Shown: one piece after another, positions 26,298 to 34,772 of the stretch
Numbering within the stretch: the first letter of the stretch is position 1
Layout: each line of letters starts with the position of its first letter
Assembly (NCBI GenBank): GCA_023412475.1
Contig: JAEYNR010000034.1
Coordinates: 11,445 to 75,444 of the forward strand
Reading direction: 5' to 3'
DNA from: Fibrobacterota bacterium
GTDB taxonomy: Bacteria > Fibrobacterota > Chitinivibrionia > Chitinivibrionales > Chitinispirillaceae
DNA: 64,000 nucleotides
Notes under the pieces: model-generated
What the model saw: the letters and a program-made list of their open reading frames with translations, nothing else
Database searches by the model: none
What the model was told of the DNA's origin: nothing
Program-made: the position numbers and the translations under genes

Positions 26298-27554
26298 ATG
26301 TCAAGAAGAGTAGTGGTTACCGGAATTGGGTTGACTAGTCCGGTAGGTAATGATATCGATTCTTTCTGGAAATCCCTTTGTTCCGGAACTTGTGGTATTA
26401 ATAAAGTTTCCAGCTTTGATATTTCTGATTATCCAACTAAAATCGCCGGAGAAGTAAAGGATATTGATTTTAGTCAGTATGTTGATGCTAAAGAAGTTAA
26501 AAGGACCGATCGGGTTATTCTTTTGGCTTTGGTGGCTGCACAGAAAGCTATTGATGATTCCGGGCTCGATCTTTCCAGCATTAACCCCGAGAGATGCGGT
26601 GTTATTGTTGGTTCAGGTATCGGTGGAATGGCCACTCTTGAAAATGAACATTCGAAACTTATTGAGAGAGGCCCCGGAAGAGTCTCTCCGTTTCTTATCC
26701 CAATGATGATTCCCGATATGGCTGCAGGTCGAATATCTATGGCTTGCGGGTTCAGAGGACCTAATTATGCTGTTGTCAGTGCATGCGCATCGGCATCACA
26801 TTCGCTGGGTGATGCTTTCATGATGATCAAATCAGGGCTTGCAGATGTAATTATGGCAGGGGGGACAGAAGCGGTTGTCACTCCTCTGGCTTTTGCCGGT
26901 TTCTGCTCCATGAAAGCAATGTCAACTAGAAATGATACCCCCAAAAAAGCCAGTTCTCCATTTGATATGAAACGGGACGGCTTTATTATGGGTGAAGGTT
27001 CCGGAATAATTGTTCTTGAAAGTCTGGAACACGCTATCGCCAGAAAAGCCAGAATCTATGGCGAGATGATAGGTTATGGCGCTTCAGGTGATGCTCATCA
27101 CCTCTCTGCTCCTGCTCCTGAAGGTGCCGGGGCACAGGTCGCAATTAAAATGGCTCTGAGTTCTGCATCACTTAAGCCTTCTGATATCGATTATATCAAT
27201 GCACATGGTACTTCAACACCTCTTAATGATAAATACGAAACCTGTGCTATAAAAAATGTTTTTGGTGAACACGCTTCCAATTTAAACATTAGCTCCACTA
27301 AATCCATGACAGGCCATTTGCTGGGAGCATCAGGAGCTATTGAATTTATCGCTACTACTCTTGCTCTCAGGGATGGAATCATTCCGCCTACTATTAACTA
27401 CGAAGATCCTGATCCTGAATGTGATCTTAATTATACGCCTAATACTGCAGTGAAAAAACCGCTCAGGTATGCATTAAGCAATTCATTCGGTTTCGGGGGG
27501 CACAACGCATGTCTAGCTCTTGGCAAATATGAAACCCCTGAAACTGGTAACTGA
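26298..27554 (+). CDS. fabF: 3-oxoacyl-ACP synthase II
   Basis: FabF performs the condensing step of chain elongation. The 418-residue enzyme has the Cys-His-His triad: Cys163 (SACASASHSLGDA), His303 (NAHGTSTPLND) and His340 (KSMTGHLLGASG). The C-terminal SNSFGFGGHNACL is standard. The RNase III gene begins inside its last codons (26-base overlap from ATG 27529). Confidence 0.97.
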   Translation: MSRRVVVTGIGLTSPVGNDIDSFWKSLCSGTCGINKVSSFDISDYPTKIAGEVKDIDFSQYVDAKEVKRTDRVILLALVAAQKAIDDSGLDLSSINPERCGVIVGSGIGGMATLENEHSKLIERGPGRVSPFLIPMMIPDMAAGRISMACGFRGPNYAVVSACASASHSLGDAFMMIKSGLADVIMAGGTEAVVTPLAFAGFCSMKAMSTRNDTPKKASSPFDMKRDGFIMGEGSGIIVLESLEHAIARKARIYGEMIGYGASGDAHHLSAPAPEGAGAQVAIKMALSSASLKPSDIDYINAHGTSTPLNDKYETCAIKNVFGEHASNLNISSTKSMTGHLLGASGAIEFIATTLALRDGIIPPTINYEDPDPECDLNYTPNTAVKKPLRYALSNSFGFGGHNACLALGKYETPETGN

Positions 27555-28341
27555 TCTTCTTAAGTCAGTTCTCAGATCTGTAAGAAGGGAGAAGTCCGAA
27601 GGTTCTGTCGATATTCTGCAAAAGAAGCTGGGGTATCGATTCACCTCTGCGGGACTCCTCAGGCAGGCTCTTACTCATAAATCCGCAAGTGCTCCGGAGG
27701 ATGTCAAAGGGCTGCTCTCAAATGAGCGTTTGGAGTTTCTGGGCGATGCGGTTCTTAATTGCCTGGTAACTGAACATCTGTACCTTACAAACCCCGATAA
27801 AAGTGAGGGACAGTTATCTAAAATCAAATCTCTGATTGTCAGCAGAAAGATCCTGGGCCAGGTAGCTCTTGCTTTGGATTTGGGATCTTATCTTATATTT
27901 GGTATTTCGGAGGTTAAAGCCGGGGGTAAAAACCGTCAGTCTACTATTTCCAATGCTTTTGAGGCACTCATTGGAGCTTTATACCTGGATGGAGGACTGG
28001 GGGTGGTAAGGGAGGTTCTGCAAAAATATCTTTTCTCCCGTATCGCAGAATTCCTTAAAGATGAACGTAACATAAACTATAAGAGCAAAATACTGGAACT
28101 GGCGCAAAAAGATGGCTTCGGAATACCCCGCTATGCCACCATCTCCTCTTCAGGGCCGGATCATGCCAAAGAGTTCAGAGTACGTATAGATATCGCAGGG
28201 GTGCCCAGCGGTGAGGGTTGTGGTTCGAATAAAAAAATTGCCCAGCAGAATGCAGCGCAAATAGCAACTTTAAATTATAGTAAAGAAGAAATTTTGTCTC
28301 GAGTCAAAGGAGAAGATAAGGATGAATTACTTTCTGACTGA
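27529..28341 (+). CDS. rnc: Ribonuclease III
   Basis: RNase III cleaves double-stranded RNA in rRNA and mRNA processing. The 270-residue protein has the catalytic signature NERLEFLGDAVL, the second acidic site in ISNAFEALIGALYLDGG, and a C-terminal double-stranded RNA-binding domain ending GSNKKIAQQNAAQIA. A roughly 30-residue basic N-terminal extension (VLRSVRREKSEGS) precedes the catalytic domain. It overlaps fabF upstream and the acyl-CoA dehydrogenase gene downstream by 20 bases. I prefer ATG 27529 over the TTG at 27520. Confidence 0.95.
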   Translation: MKPLKLVTDLLKSVLRSVRREKSEGSVDILQKKLGYRFTSAGLLRQALTHKSASAPEDVKGLLSNERLEFLGDAVLNCLVTEHLYLTNPDKSEGQLSKIKSLIVSRKILGQVALALDLGSYLIFGISEVKAGGKNRQSTISNAFEALIGALYLDGGLGVVREVLQKYLFSRIAEFLKDERNINYKSKILELAQKDGFGIPRYATISSSGPDHAKEFRVRIDIAGVPSGEGCGSNKKIAQQNAAQIATLNYSKEEILSRVKGEDKDELLSD

Positions 28342-29470
28342 AGAACAACAGATGATAGTGGAAACTGCCAGAGAAATTGCCCAGAAAAAAATCGTTCCGG
28401 TGCGCGAAAAATATGATCATGAGGGTATTTTCCCCTGGGATGTTGTTAATGCACTGGCTGAGGTCGATTTGTGTGGACTCTATATCCCTCAGGAATACGA
28501 TGGTTTCGGGGGTGGAGTTTTCGAGCTGTGTCTGGCTGTTGAGGAGCTCTCTAAAGCCTGTGGTGGTATCTCTCTGGCCATGGCTGCAACTGCTCTGGGA
28601 ACTTTCCCAATCCTGCTTTTTGCCAATGAAGAACAGAAGAAAAAATATCTACCCCCTATTGCTACAGGTAAGAAACTGGCCGCCTTCGGTTTAACAGAGG
28701 CCAATGCCGGTTCCGATGCAATCGGTATGATGAAAACAACTGCAAGACTCGAAGGTGATCACTATGTGCTTAACGGCACAAAACAATGGATCACTAACGG
28801 TGAAAATGCGGAAATCTATACCGTGCTGGCTATCACCAATCCTGCAAGGGGTGCCCGCGGAGTGAGCGCTTTCATCGTCGAAAAAGGAACTCCAGGTTTT
28901 AGTTTCGGTAAGCATGAAGATAAAATGGGAATACGTGCATCAAGCACTACTGAACTGGTCTTTCAGGATTGTAAAATCCCCAAAGAGAATCTTCTTGGTA
29001 AAGAAGGAATGGGTGCCATTATCACTATCAATACTCTGAACTATTCAAGACCTGGTGTTGGTTCGCAGGCTCTGGGTATTGCTGCCGGCGCACTCGATGA
29101 TGCACTTGCATACTCAAAACAGAGAGTGCAGTTCGGTGTTCCAGTTTCCTCTTTCCAGGCTGTTCAGCACATGCTGGCTGATATGGCTACAGAGGTCGAA
29201 GCTGCCAGAGCATTACTTTACGCAACTGCCAAAACTATCGATGCAGGTGAAAAAAGGTTTGCCAAAGAGTCTGCAATGACAAAACTTTTCTGCTCCGATG
29301 TGGCAATGAGAACCACTGTGAATGCGCTTCAGGTGATGGGCGGCTACGGATACATGCGCGAATATCCAATGGAAAAACGGATGAGAGACGCAAAAATCAC
29401 TCAGATCTATGAAGGCACAAATCAGATTCAGAGAAATGAAATTGCTCTGCAATTGATTAAAGGTGCATAA
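28322..29470 (+). CDS. Acyl-CoA dehydrogenase (short-chain/butyryl-CoA type)
   Basis: This 382-residue flavoenzyme catalyses alpha,beta-oxidation of acyl-CoA thioesters, passing electrons to ETF. It shows MNYFLTEEQQMIVETAREIA, the FAD-binding FGLTEANAGSDAIG and WITNGENAEIY, and the catalytic Glu364 in IYEGTNQIQRNEIA, the position typical of short-chain enzymes. AAGGAGAAG precedes the ATG, which lies inside the end of rnc. No etfAB pair is in the window. The placement after fatty-acid synthesis genes is noteworthy, since the enzyme normally works in degradation or butyrate formation. Confidence 0.93.
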   Translation: MNYFLTEEQQMIVETAREIAQKKIVPVREKYDHEGIFPWDVVNALAEVDLCGLYIPQEYDGFGGGVFELCLAVEELSKACGGISLAMAATALGTFPILLFANEEQKKKYLPPIATGKKLAAFGLTEANAGSDAIGMMKTTARLEGDHYVLNGTKQWITNGENAEIYTVLAITNPARGARGVSAFIVEKGTPGFSFGKHEDKMGIRASSTTELVFQDCKIPKENLLGKEGMGAIITINTLNYSRPGVGSQALGIAAGALDDALAYSKQRVQFGVPVSSFQAVQHMLADMATEVEAARALLYATAKTIDAGEKRFAKESAMTKLFCSDVAMRTTVNALQVMGGYGYMREYPMEKRMRDAKITQIYEGTNQIQRNEIALQLIKGA

Positions 29471-29484
29471 GACTGAGAAATTAA

Positions 29485-29517
29485 AGGGGCGTTAGAAAAA
29501 CATTTTTTAACGCCTCT
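29485..29517 (+). terminator. Hairpin after the acyl-CoA dehydrogenase gene
   Basis: AGGGGCGTTA (29485-29494) pairs with TAACGCCTCT (29508-29517; one G-T) around a 13-base AT-rich loop. It is the first of two hairpins between the dehydrogenase and rpe; its T run is weak. Confidence 0.6.
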
Positions 29518-29543
29518 TACTCTGTTTTAAAATCGATCTTCAG

Positions 29544-29575
29544 AGCCTCTTTTTCGAGGGAGGCTTTTTGTTTTT
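29544..29575 (+). terminator. Intrinsic terminator upstream of rpe
   Basis: AGCCTC (29544-29549) pairs with GAGGCT (29560-29565), followed by TTTTTGTTTTT. Together with the preceding hairpin it ends the fatty-acid/rnc/dehydrogenase transcript. Confidence 0.75.
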
Positions 29576-29610
29576 CACCTGGAATATGCAGTTTTCCCCA
29601 GGAGTCTATT

Positions 29611-30291
29611 TTGAATTCCAGTAAAATTGAGATCGCGCCCTCGATCTTTTCAGCAGATTTTCGTCAATTGGAGCGCGAGGTCAAAACCGCTCAGGATTGT
29701 GGTGCTGACAGGATTCATTGCGATGTCATGGATGGGCATTTCGTGCCTAACATCTCTTTTGGTCCACTTATAATCGAAGCTGTTAAAAAAAGCGTTTCGA
29801 TTCCGCTAGATGTACATCTGATGATCTCAGAGCCACAGAAATATATCGATCAGTTCTGCAATGCCGGCTCTGATGTGCTCACCATCCATGCCGAGGCCAA
29901 CCTGGAATTACCCGAGGTATTGATGAAAATTAAAAAGCATGGGGTCAAAGCCGGCGTGACGGTTAACCCTGATGTTCCGGTTGATTTTTTCATCGAATAT
30001 CTTAAAAATATAGATCAGGTGCTGATAATGACAGTATTTGCCGGATTTGGTGGGCAGAAATTTATCCCTTCCATGCTTCAGAAAATTAAAAGTGTCTCTA
30101 ATGAAATTTCCAGACAGAATCATTTAATTGATCTGCAGGTCGATGGAGGAATAAACGAGAAGACTGCCGCCTTGTGTGCTGAATCTGGGGCGAATGTTTT
30201 TGTTGCCGGAAGCTATATTTTCAGTGCAACCGATTATAAGATCCCCATAGGAGCAATTAGAAATGCAGCGCAGACTCATCTTAAGTTTTAG
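29611..30291 (+). CDS. rpe: Ribulose-phosphate 3-epimerase
   Basis: Rpe interconverts ribulose 5-phosphate and xylulose 5-phosphate in the pentose phosphate pathway. This 226-residue TIM barrel shows IAPSIFSADF, the metal ligands His36 and Asp38 in HCDVMDGHFVPN, His69 (LDVHLMI), and Asp178 in LQVDGGI; GFGGQKF binds phosphate. It starts with TTG, with CCCAGGAG at good spacing, and no ATG alternative fits. It overlaps the next gene by 29 bases. Confidence 0.95.
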   Translation: MNSSKIEIAPSIFSADFRQLEREVKTAQDCGADRIHCDVMDGHFVPNISFGPLIIEAVKKSVSIPLDVHLMISEPQKYIDQFCNAGSDVLTIHAEANLELPEVLMKIKKHGVKAGVTVNPDVPVDFFIEYLKNIDQVLIMTVFAGFGGQKFIPSMLQKIKSVSNEISRQNHLIDLQVDGGINEKTAALCAESGANVFVAGSYIFSATDYKIPIGAIRNAAQTHLKF

Positions 30292-31321
30292 AAAACCTGC
30301 CTTTTGGGGCCCTTTATGTTTAGCCCTGTCTCTTCTGTTTGCTTCATGTCAAACAGACCCCATGCTTCCTACTGGTTATTATCCTTATGATAAGGCAGAA
30401 ATTGAGAGCGTATGGCAATATCTCAAAGCATTCAGCTTATATCAGGACAGAGTACCGGAGGACCCTTTTACCTTTAAACGCCCAGAGGAGATGTTTGATA
30501 GTATAGCAGATTACTTCAACGGGACACTATATACCTGTTATTATGAAGATAACGATATAGGGACATATCAAGCGGTTTTGGAGAGGTACAGCGGAACAGA
30601 TATCGTATCCTTTGATTTGTTGACCGAAAAGACTGGCATACTGAAGATAACTACATTCCACCGTGGTGATGTATACAAACAGTTTTTGAATTGTATAACT
30701 AAAATTCCGGCATCATGTGAAAATTTGATTGTTGACCTTCGCAATAATGGAGGCGGCTATATTACGGAAGCCGTTTCAGTTATCGAAGCTTTTCTTCGCA
30801 AGGGGACTGCATTTATAATGGCCACCGAACGTAATCTCAAATACGGTCCTGAAGCTGCAACAATAAGAAAATTCTGGTACACTGGGGGAGAAAAACACCC
30901 TTCGCTTGAACGTATTAAAAATCTGATAGTCTGGATGGATGAGCATACAGCTAGTGCCTCGGAAATACTGGCTGTTGCTTTAAAAGATTGCGATTCTGCC
31001 ATACTTGTGGGTTCACGTTCCAGTGGTAAAGGGATAGGGCAGGTGATTCTTCAGCGTAATAACAGACGCCCACTTCAGATAACCTATCTGCATCTTAGGG
31101 GTAAATCTACAGGCGAATACCATGAAATTGGATTGACACCCGATGTGGAGATCAATGGTTCTTCAGAATCTGAGAAATTAACTGCTGTTGTTAATCTGGT
31201 CGAACCCATGTACACAGTAAACATAAAAATTACACCATCTCTCTCTTTTCAGAAAACGGCTACTCCTGCCTGCTTTAAAGTCATTCATGAAGACAGTCTC
31301 GATCTGGATTCCGATCATTAA
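30263..31321 (+). CDS. S41-family peptidase, probable lipoprotein
   Basis: The 352-residue protein has a signal helix and lipobox-like LLFASC (Cys29). The S41 (C-terminal processing protease) core is visible: GILKITTF, LIVDLRNNGGGYI (155-167), the Ser in DEHTASASEIL (226-235; Ser231 or Ser233) and Lys256 in GSRSSGKGIGQV, so the Ser-Lys dyad looks intact. A PDZ domain is not obvious. A periplasmic protease role is inferred. TAGGAG lies nine bases before the ATG, inside rpe. Confidence 0.85.
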   Translation: MQRRLILSFRKPAFWGPLCLALSLLFASCQTDPMLPTGYYPYDKAEIESVWQYLKAFSLYQDRVPEDPFTFKRPEEMFDSIADYFNGTLYTCYYEDNDIGTYQAVLERYSGTDIVSFDLLTEKTGILKITTFHRGDVYKQFLNCITKIPASCENLIVDLRNNGGGYITEAVSVIEAFLRKGTAFIMATERNLKYGPEAATIRKFWYTGGEKHPSLERIKNLIVWMDEHTASASEILAVALKDCDSAILVGSRSSGKGIGQVILQRNNRRPLQITYLHLRGKSTGEYHEIGLTPDVEINGSSESEKLTAVVNLVEPMYTVNIKITPSLSFQKTATPACFKVIHEDSLDLDSDH

Positions 31322-31330
31322 AGAAAAATC

Positions 31331-32482
31331 ATGCAAACTGTAACAGTCGAAAAAATGGTGTTTGGGGGTTTGGGGCTTGCCCGCACCAGTTCAGGCGTGC
31401 TTTTTGTTGAAAATGGACTGCCTGGAGAGGTGCTTGAAGTGGTTCCGGAATCAAAAAAGCACGATTGTAATGTAGCTCGTACTATAAAAATAATTGAACA
31501 CTCGCAGTTCAGGCGGGAGCCGACATGCCGGCATGCCGGTGTGTGTGGAGGGTGTGACTGGCTTTTCATTGAGTATCAGGGACAGTTGCAGTTCAAGAAA
31601 GAGATCTTTATCGACTGTCTCAAAAGAATAGGTAAACTGGAGAGCCTTCCAGAGCCGGAAACCTATGCCTCAACCGAATTTAATTACCGGATCAGAGCCC
31701 AGATTAAGGTTGATCAGAACGGGGTTTGCGGTTTTTACCGAAAAAAAACCAATGATATTGTGGCCATCGAGCACTGCCCCCTGTTGTGTGATCAAATCAA
31801 TGAACTTCTCAAAACAATTAGCAGTAAACCAGAGCATATTCCTGGAGGAAATCTCAAGGTACTCTCGGGTGACAATGGTTTGGCCTCCGATCCTCTGCTT
31901 CCATCAATTACCAAAAGAGAGACTTTGGTGAAAGTGGGTGGTAAAACATTTGAAGTAAGCGGGGGAAGCTTTTTTCAGAGTAACCGCTTTCTGCTTGAGA
32001 AGCTTGGCAACTGGGCAAGGCCTGTGGTCGGGGGAGATTTCTGTGTCGATCTTTTCGGAGGAACCGGATTTTTCTCAATTATGCTCTCCGATAATTTTCA
32101 CAGAGGTTTGCTTATAGAATCTGTGGAAACGCAGGTAGAGACTGCCCGTAAAAACTATGTTTCTAACGGTATCTCTTCTTTTACTGCCCTGCACTGTTTT
32201 GCCGAACAGATTCAAGTGGTAATACCTGCTAGACCAGATCTTTTAATTATTGACCCTCCCAGACACGGATTGACTAAAAAAGCCAGTGAGGGGGTCAGAA
32301 GAGTCGGCGCAGAAAAGATCCTTTACGTGTCTTGTAATCCATCAACACAGGCACGCGATATCTTCTTTTTGACAAAACAATGCGGATACACAGTAGAAAA
32401 GATGGCTCTCTTTGATATGTACCCCAATACATATCACCTTGAAACTGCGGTGCTGCTTCGCAGGGGCAGGGGCAAGGACTAG
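31331..32482 (+). CDS. RNA m5U methyltransferase (TrmA/RlmD family)
   Basis: This 383-residue SAM-dependent enzyme methylates uridine C5 in RNA. It has an N-terminal TRAM-like domain (VEKMVFGGLGLAR, LPGEVLEV), a cysteine cluster CRHAGVCGGCDW fitting the 4Fe-4S site of RlmC/RlmD enzymes, SAM motifs FCVDLFGGTGFFS and LLIIDPPRHGLTKKA, and the catalytic Cys in ILYVSCNPSTQARD. The iron-sulfur motif points to a 23S rRNA enzyme rather than tRNA TrmA. Its stop codon lies in the loop of a hairpin. Confidence 0.9.
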   Translation: MQTVTVEKMVFGGLGLARTSSGVLFVENGLPGEVLEVVPESKKHDCNVARTIKIIEHSQFRREPTCRHAGVCGGCDWLFIEYQGQLQFKKEIFIDCLKRIGKLESLPEPETYASTEFNYRIRAQIKVDQNGVCGFYRKKTNDIVAIEHCPLLCDQINELLKTISSKPEHIPGGNLKVLSGDNGLASDPLLPSITKRETLVKVGGKTFEVSGGSFFQSNRFLLEKLGNWARPVVGGDFCVDLFGGTGFFSIMLSDNFHRGLLIESVETQVETARKNYVSNGISSFTALHCFAEQIQVVIPARPDLLIIDPPRHGLTKKASEGVRRVGAEKILYVSCNPSTQARDIFFLTKQCGYTVEKMALFDMYPNTYHLETAVLLRRGRGKD

Positions 32483-32491
32483 CCTTGCCCC
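32469..32491 (+). terminator. Hairpin spanning the methyltransferase stop codon
   Basis: GGGGCAAGG (32469-32477) pairs perfectly with CCTTGCCCC (32483-32491) around ACTAG, which contains the stop. No T tract follows. It lies between converging genes and may also be a mobile palindrome, as the flanks carry short tandem repeats. Confidence 0.6.
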
Positions 32492-32495
32492 TACA

Positions 32496-32525
32496 CAATT
32501 CCCTGCAATTCCCTGCAATCCCCTG
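32496..32525. repeat. Three tandem 10-bp repeats
   Basis: CAATTCCCTG occurs twice and CAATCCCCTG once, back to back, just after the hairpin and eight bases before the stop codon of the convergent DUF2156 gene. It is likely slippage-generated. Confidence 0.8.
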
Positions 32526-32532
32526 CAACGTT

Positions 32533-33435
32533 TTACAATTTAATTCTGAATTTTTCTACAAACCTGACCGGGTGATAGGATAATTTTGCCTTTCGCAATC
32601 CTTGATTGCCCAGATCCTGCTCCCGATTAATGAATGTGGTGTTTTTGAATGAATCAGCACTGAACATCTGATTTATCGCTGCATAAATTCCATGAAACTC
32701 TGCAGAGGCTTTTTCAACGTGTATGACAGCCGTGTTAATATTGAGCAGTTCACCCAGGGTGAAAGCCTCCATCCTTCCATCTATGTAAATTGCGGCACCC
32801 CTGAGATGCAGTTTGTTAAACTGAGCAAGTGCCTCTTTTATAGCCACAAATTCTTCGCACAGTGAAGGGTTCTCTTTGCAGTGGTAAATTCTGCACCATC
32901 GGGCAGAGAATTCCATACATTGGGATATGTGGGAGTATGTGAGAGGTTGATAGTCGAATTGGTAGTTTCTAAGAAAACGATTATGATGGTTTCTTTTGGA
33001 GTGAAACTTTCTTCCAGAGAGATTGACCAGATTGGTGGTGTAATAAAGATAATCGAAATGCTCCCTGATTGGTTCTGTCAAAAAAAAATCTTCAGATTGC
33101 AGTTCACTTACAATACGTTTGTCTGCCCGGTTGATTTCCGGTTTACCAGAAGACTGCCTGGAGAGCCAGTCTAATAGTTGTAGAACGGCTTTTTTGCGGG
33201 ATGGTGGCCCGATTGGTTCCAGAGCATAGATTTTCCCCTTTTGGTCAGTGGCGATCACCAGAAGCCAGCTTTCAAATATGGACCAGCGGTAGTTATACTT
33301 TTTTCTCCACATATACAGATTAGTGAATGTCAACTCAGAAGCTTCGGGCTGATACTGCCATAGCAAATCATGGATAATATTCTGGTCACCTATCTCAAGG
33401 GGTTTGAAATGGGGAAAAAGAGACAGCTTGTTCAT
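32533..33435 (-). CDS. DUF2156 protein (GNAT-fold, phosphatidylglycerol lysyltransferase C-domain type)
   Basis: This 300-residue cytoplasmic protein matches DUF2156. It begins with the acyltransferase-like LKPLEIGDQNIIHDLL/EASELTFTNLYMWRKKYNYRWSIFES, and the core has YYTTNLVNLSGRKFHSKRNHHNRFLRNY, followed by AAIYIDGRMEAFTLGELLN and the C-terminal LGNQGLRKAKLSYHPVRFVEKF. The fold is that of aminoacyl-lipid transferases, but without the membrane part, so the true acceptor is unknown. It converges with the RNA methyltransferase gene. Confidence 0.8.
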   Translation of the reverse strand: MNKLSLFPHFKPLEIGDQNIIHDLLWQYQPEASELTFTNLYMWRKKYNYRWSIFESWLLVIATDQKGKIYALEPIGPPSRKKAVLQLLDWLSRQSSGKPEINRADKRIVSELQSEDFFLTEPIREHFDYLYYTTNLVNLSGRKFHSKRNHHNRFLRNYQFDYQPLTYSHISQCMEFSARWCRIYHCKENPSLCEEFVAIKEALAQFNKLHLRGAAIYIDGRMEAFTLGELLNINTAVIHVEKASAEFHGIYAAINQMFSADSFKNTTFINREQDLGNQGLRKAKLSYHPVRFVEKFRIKL

Positions 33436-33467
33436 TTACTTTTTTCTTACATAAACTGTTTTTCTTT

Positions 33468-33809
33468 TTATGAAAGCTGATCAATAATTTCATCAATTTT
33501 ATCTGCCAATATGAAATCATTTTCCGAAAGACCGCCGATTTTTTGTGTATGCAGCTCCAGGGTAAGTTTATTAAAATGCAGATGCATATCAGGGTGATGT
33601 CCCTCATCTTCTGCAATCTGGGCGATATTGTTGATCAGCTCTATTGCGTCCATGAATGTTTCTCTCTTTACCGTCTTTACCAGACGATGAGGTTTTTTGC
33701 GGTCGATTTTCCAACCGGTCAGGCTTTTGATCAGATCATTTTCTTCTTCCTCGTCAAGAGGTGGCACTCCACCTTCACAGAGTATACAGCGTTTTTTTCG
33801 TAGTTCCAT
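33468..33809 (-). CDS. Pterin-4a-carbinolamine dehydratase
   Basis: This 113-residue enzyme dehydrates 4a-hydroxytetrahydropterin. It carries the family core EGHHPDMHLHFNKLTLELHTQKIGGLSENDFILADKIDE, with the HHPD pair and later His. The N-terminal CILCEGGVPPL is a common opening. I start at ATG 33809, with GGGGAG five bases upstream; an 18-codon upstream extension is not conserved. No aromatic hydroxylase lies nearby, so a role in general pterin recycling is likely. msrA is directly upstream on the same strand. Confidence 0.9.
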   Translation of the reverse strand: MELRKKRCILCEGGVPPLDEEEENDLIKSLTGWKIDRKKPHRLVKTVKRETFMDAIELINNIAQIAEDEGHHPDMHLHFNKLTLELHTQKIGGLSENDFILADKIDEIIDQLS

Positions 33810-33844
33810 TGATGTCTCCCCGGACGATCTGTTTTCCCTATAAG

Positions 33845-34384
33845 TCACTGTTTTGTTTTCCACATACGTTCCACAAATCTAGTTCTTCCAGATCCGTGTT
33901 TATACATTTCATAGCGAAAAGGGTTCTTTTTATAGTAATCCTGATGGTAGTCTTCGGCTGGATAAAAGCTGGTTGCTTCTACAATTTCAGTGACGATGGG
34001 TTTATCAAATTTACCAGATTTTTCCAATTTTGATTTAGATCGCTCTGCCAGTTTTTTCTGTTCTTCGTTGTGGTAGAAAATGGCGGTACGATATTGGCTT
34101 CCTCTATCTGCGAATTGCTGATTTCTGGTGGTTGGATCGATATTCCTCCAGAAAACCTCCAGAAGTTCTTTGTAGCTTATTTTTTGTGGATCATAGAGTA
34201 CCTCTACTGCTTCGAAATGTCCTGTAATACCGGTTGATACTTCTTCATAGCTGGGATTTTCGATATTGCCCCCTATATATCCAACCATTGTGGAAATAAC
34301 ACCATCAAGAAAATCAAAGGGGCCTTGCATACACCAGAAACACCCACCGGCAAATGTGGCTTTCTGATATTTCGTTTCTGCCAT
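33845..34384 (-). CDS. msrA: Peptide methionine sulfoxide reductase A
   Basis: MsrA reduces S-methionine sulfoxide in proteins. The 179-residue protein has the catalytic GGCFWCMQ motif (Cys15, Cys18), GYIGGNIENPSYEEVSTG, HFEAVEVLYDP and the C-terminal PAEDYHQDYYKKNP. AAAGGAG precedes the ATG. It is the first gene of a minus-strand pair with the pterin dehydratase. Confidence 0.97.
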   Translation of the reverse strand: MAETKYQKATFAGGCFWCMQGPFDFLDGVISTMVGYIGGNIENPSYEEVSTGITGHFEAVEVLYDPQKISYKELLEVFWRNIDPTTRNQQFADRGSQYRTAIFYHNEEQKKLAERSKSKLEKSGKFDKPIVTEIVEATSFYPAEDYHQDYYKKNPFRYEMYKHGSGRTRFVERMWKTKQ

Positions 34385-34772
34385 ACCTGCTCCTTTTTGA
34401 AGGCATTCATTATATATACGGTCGAAGAGTGGCGGATAGTAAAAGGGAGAGATTCTATAGTAGTTTTGCTGGTTTATAAGAGTCGCTTCCAGATAACTCC
34501 CAACCGACTATTGCTCAGTTATCTAATCGGAAAAGCTATGAATTGCTATCATACTATTATTCAAACAGAAGAAAATTTTCAAATCACAATTCTAAACAAG
34601 TTTCAAAATACTCAAATCCTAAACAGGAAAAAGAGTGTTTCAAAAAACATTTTCACTAATTAGGACAATATCTGATGTGGCCTTTGTGGCTGTGATGGTG
34701 ATAAAAGGGAGGCGAAATGTATATTTTACCCATTTGCAATTTTTCTGCCAATAACAGGGGTAAAGTGCTTAA
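34385..34772. other. Divergent intergenic region with interspersed repeat
   Basis: This 388-base gap separates msrA and the GT4 gene, which point away from each other. Copy C of the interspersed repeat occupies its middle. A short open frame on the plus strand spans the gap but has no ribosome site or family features. AGGGG near 34757 serves the GT4 TTG start. Confidence 0.5.
34520..34642. repeat. Interspersed AT-rich repeat, copy C
   Basis: It runs from ATCTAATCGGAAAAGCTATG through TTTTCAAATCACAATTCTAA to CTAAACAGGAAAAAGAGTGT and TTCAA. It matches copy D best at the end (AAACAGG-A-AAGAGTGTTTCAA) and copy B at the start (CTATGAA-T). The gap context is AT-rich. Confidence 0.7.

Noticed and set aside
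33810..33863. N-terminal extension of the pterin dehydratase
   Set aside because: The 18 extra codons overlap msrA and are not conserved; the internal ATG has an excellent ribosome site.
34325..34663. Plus-strand 112-residue frame in the msrA-GT4 gap
   Set aside because: It starts antisense inside msrA, crosses the interspersed repeat and has no family features.
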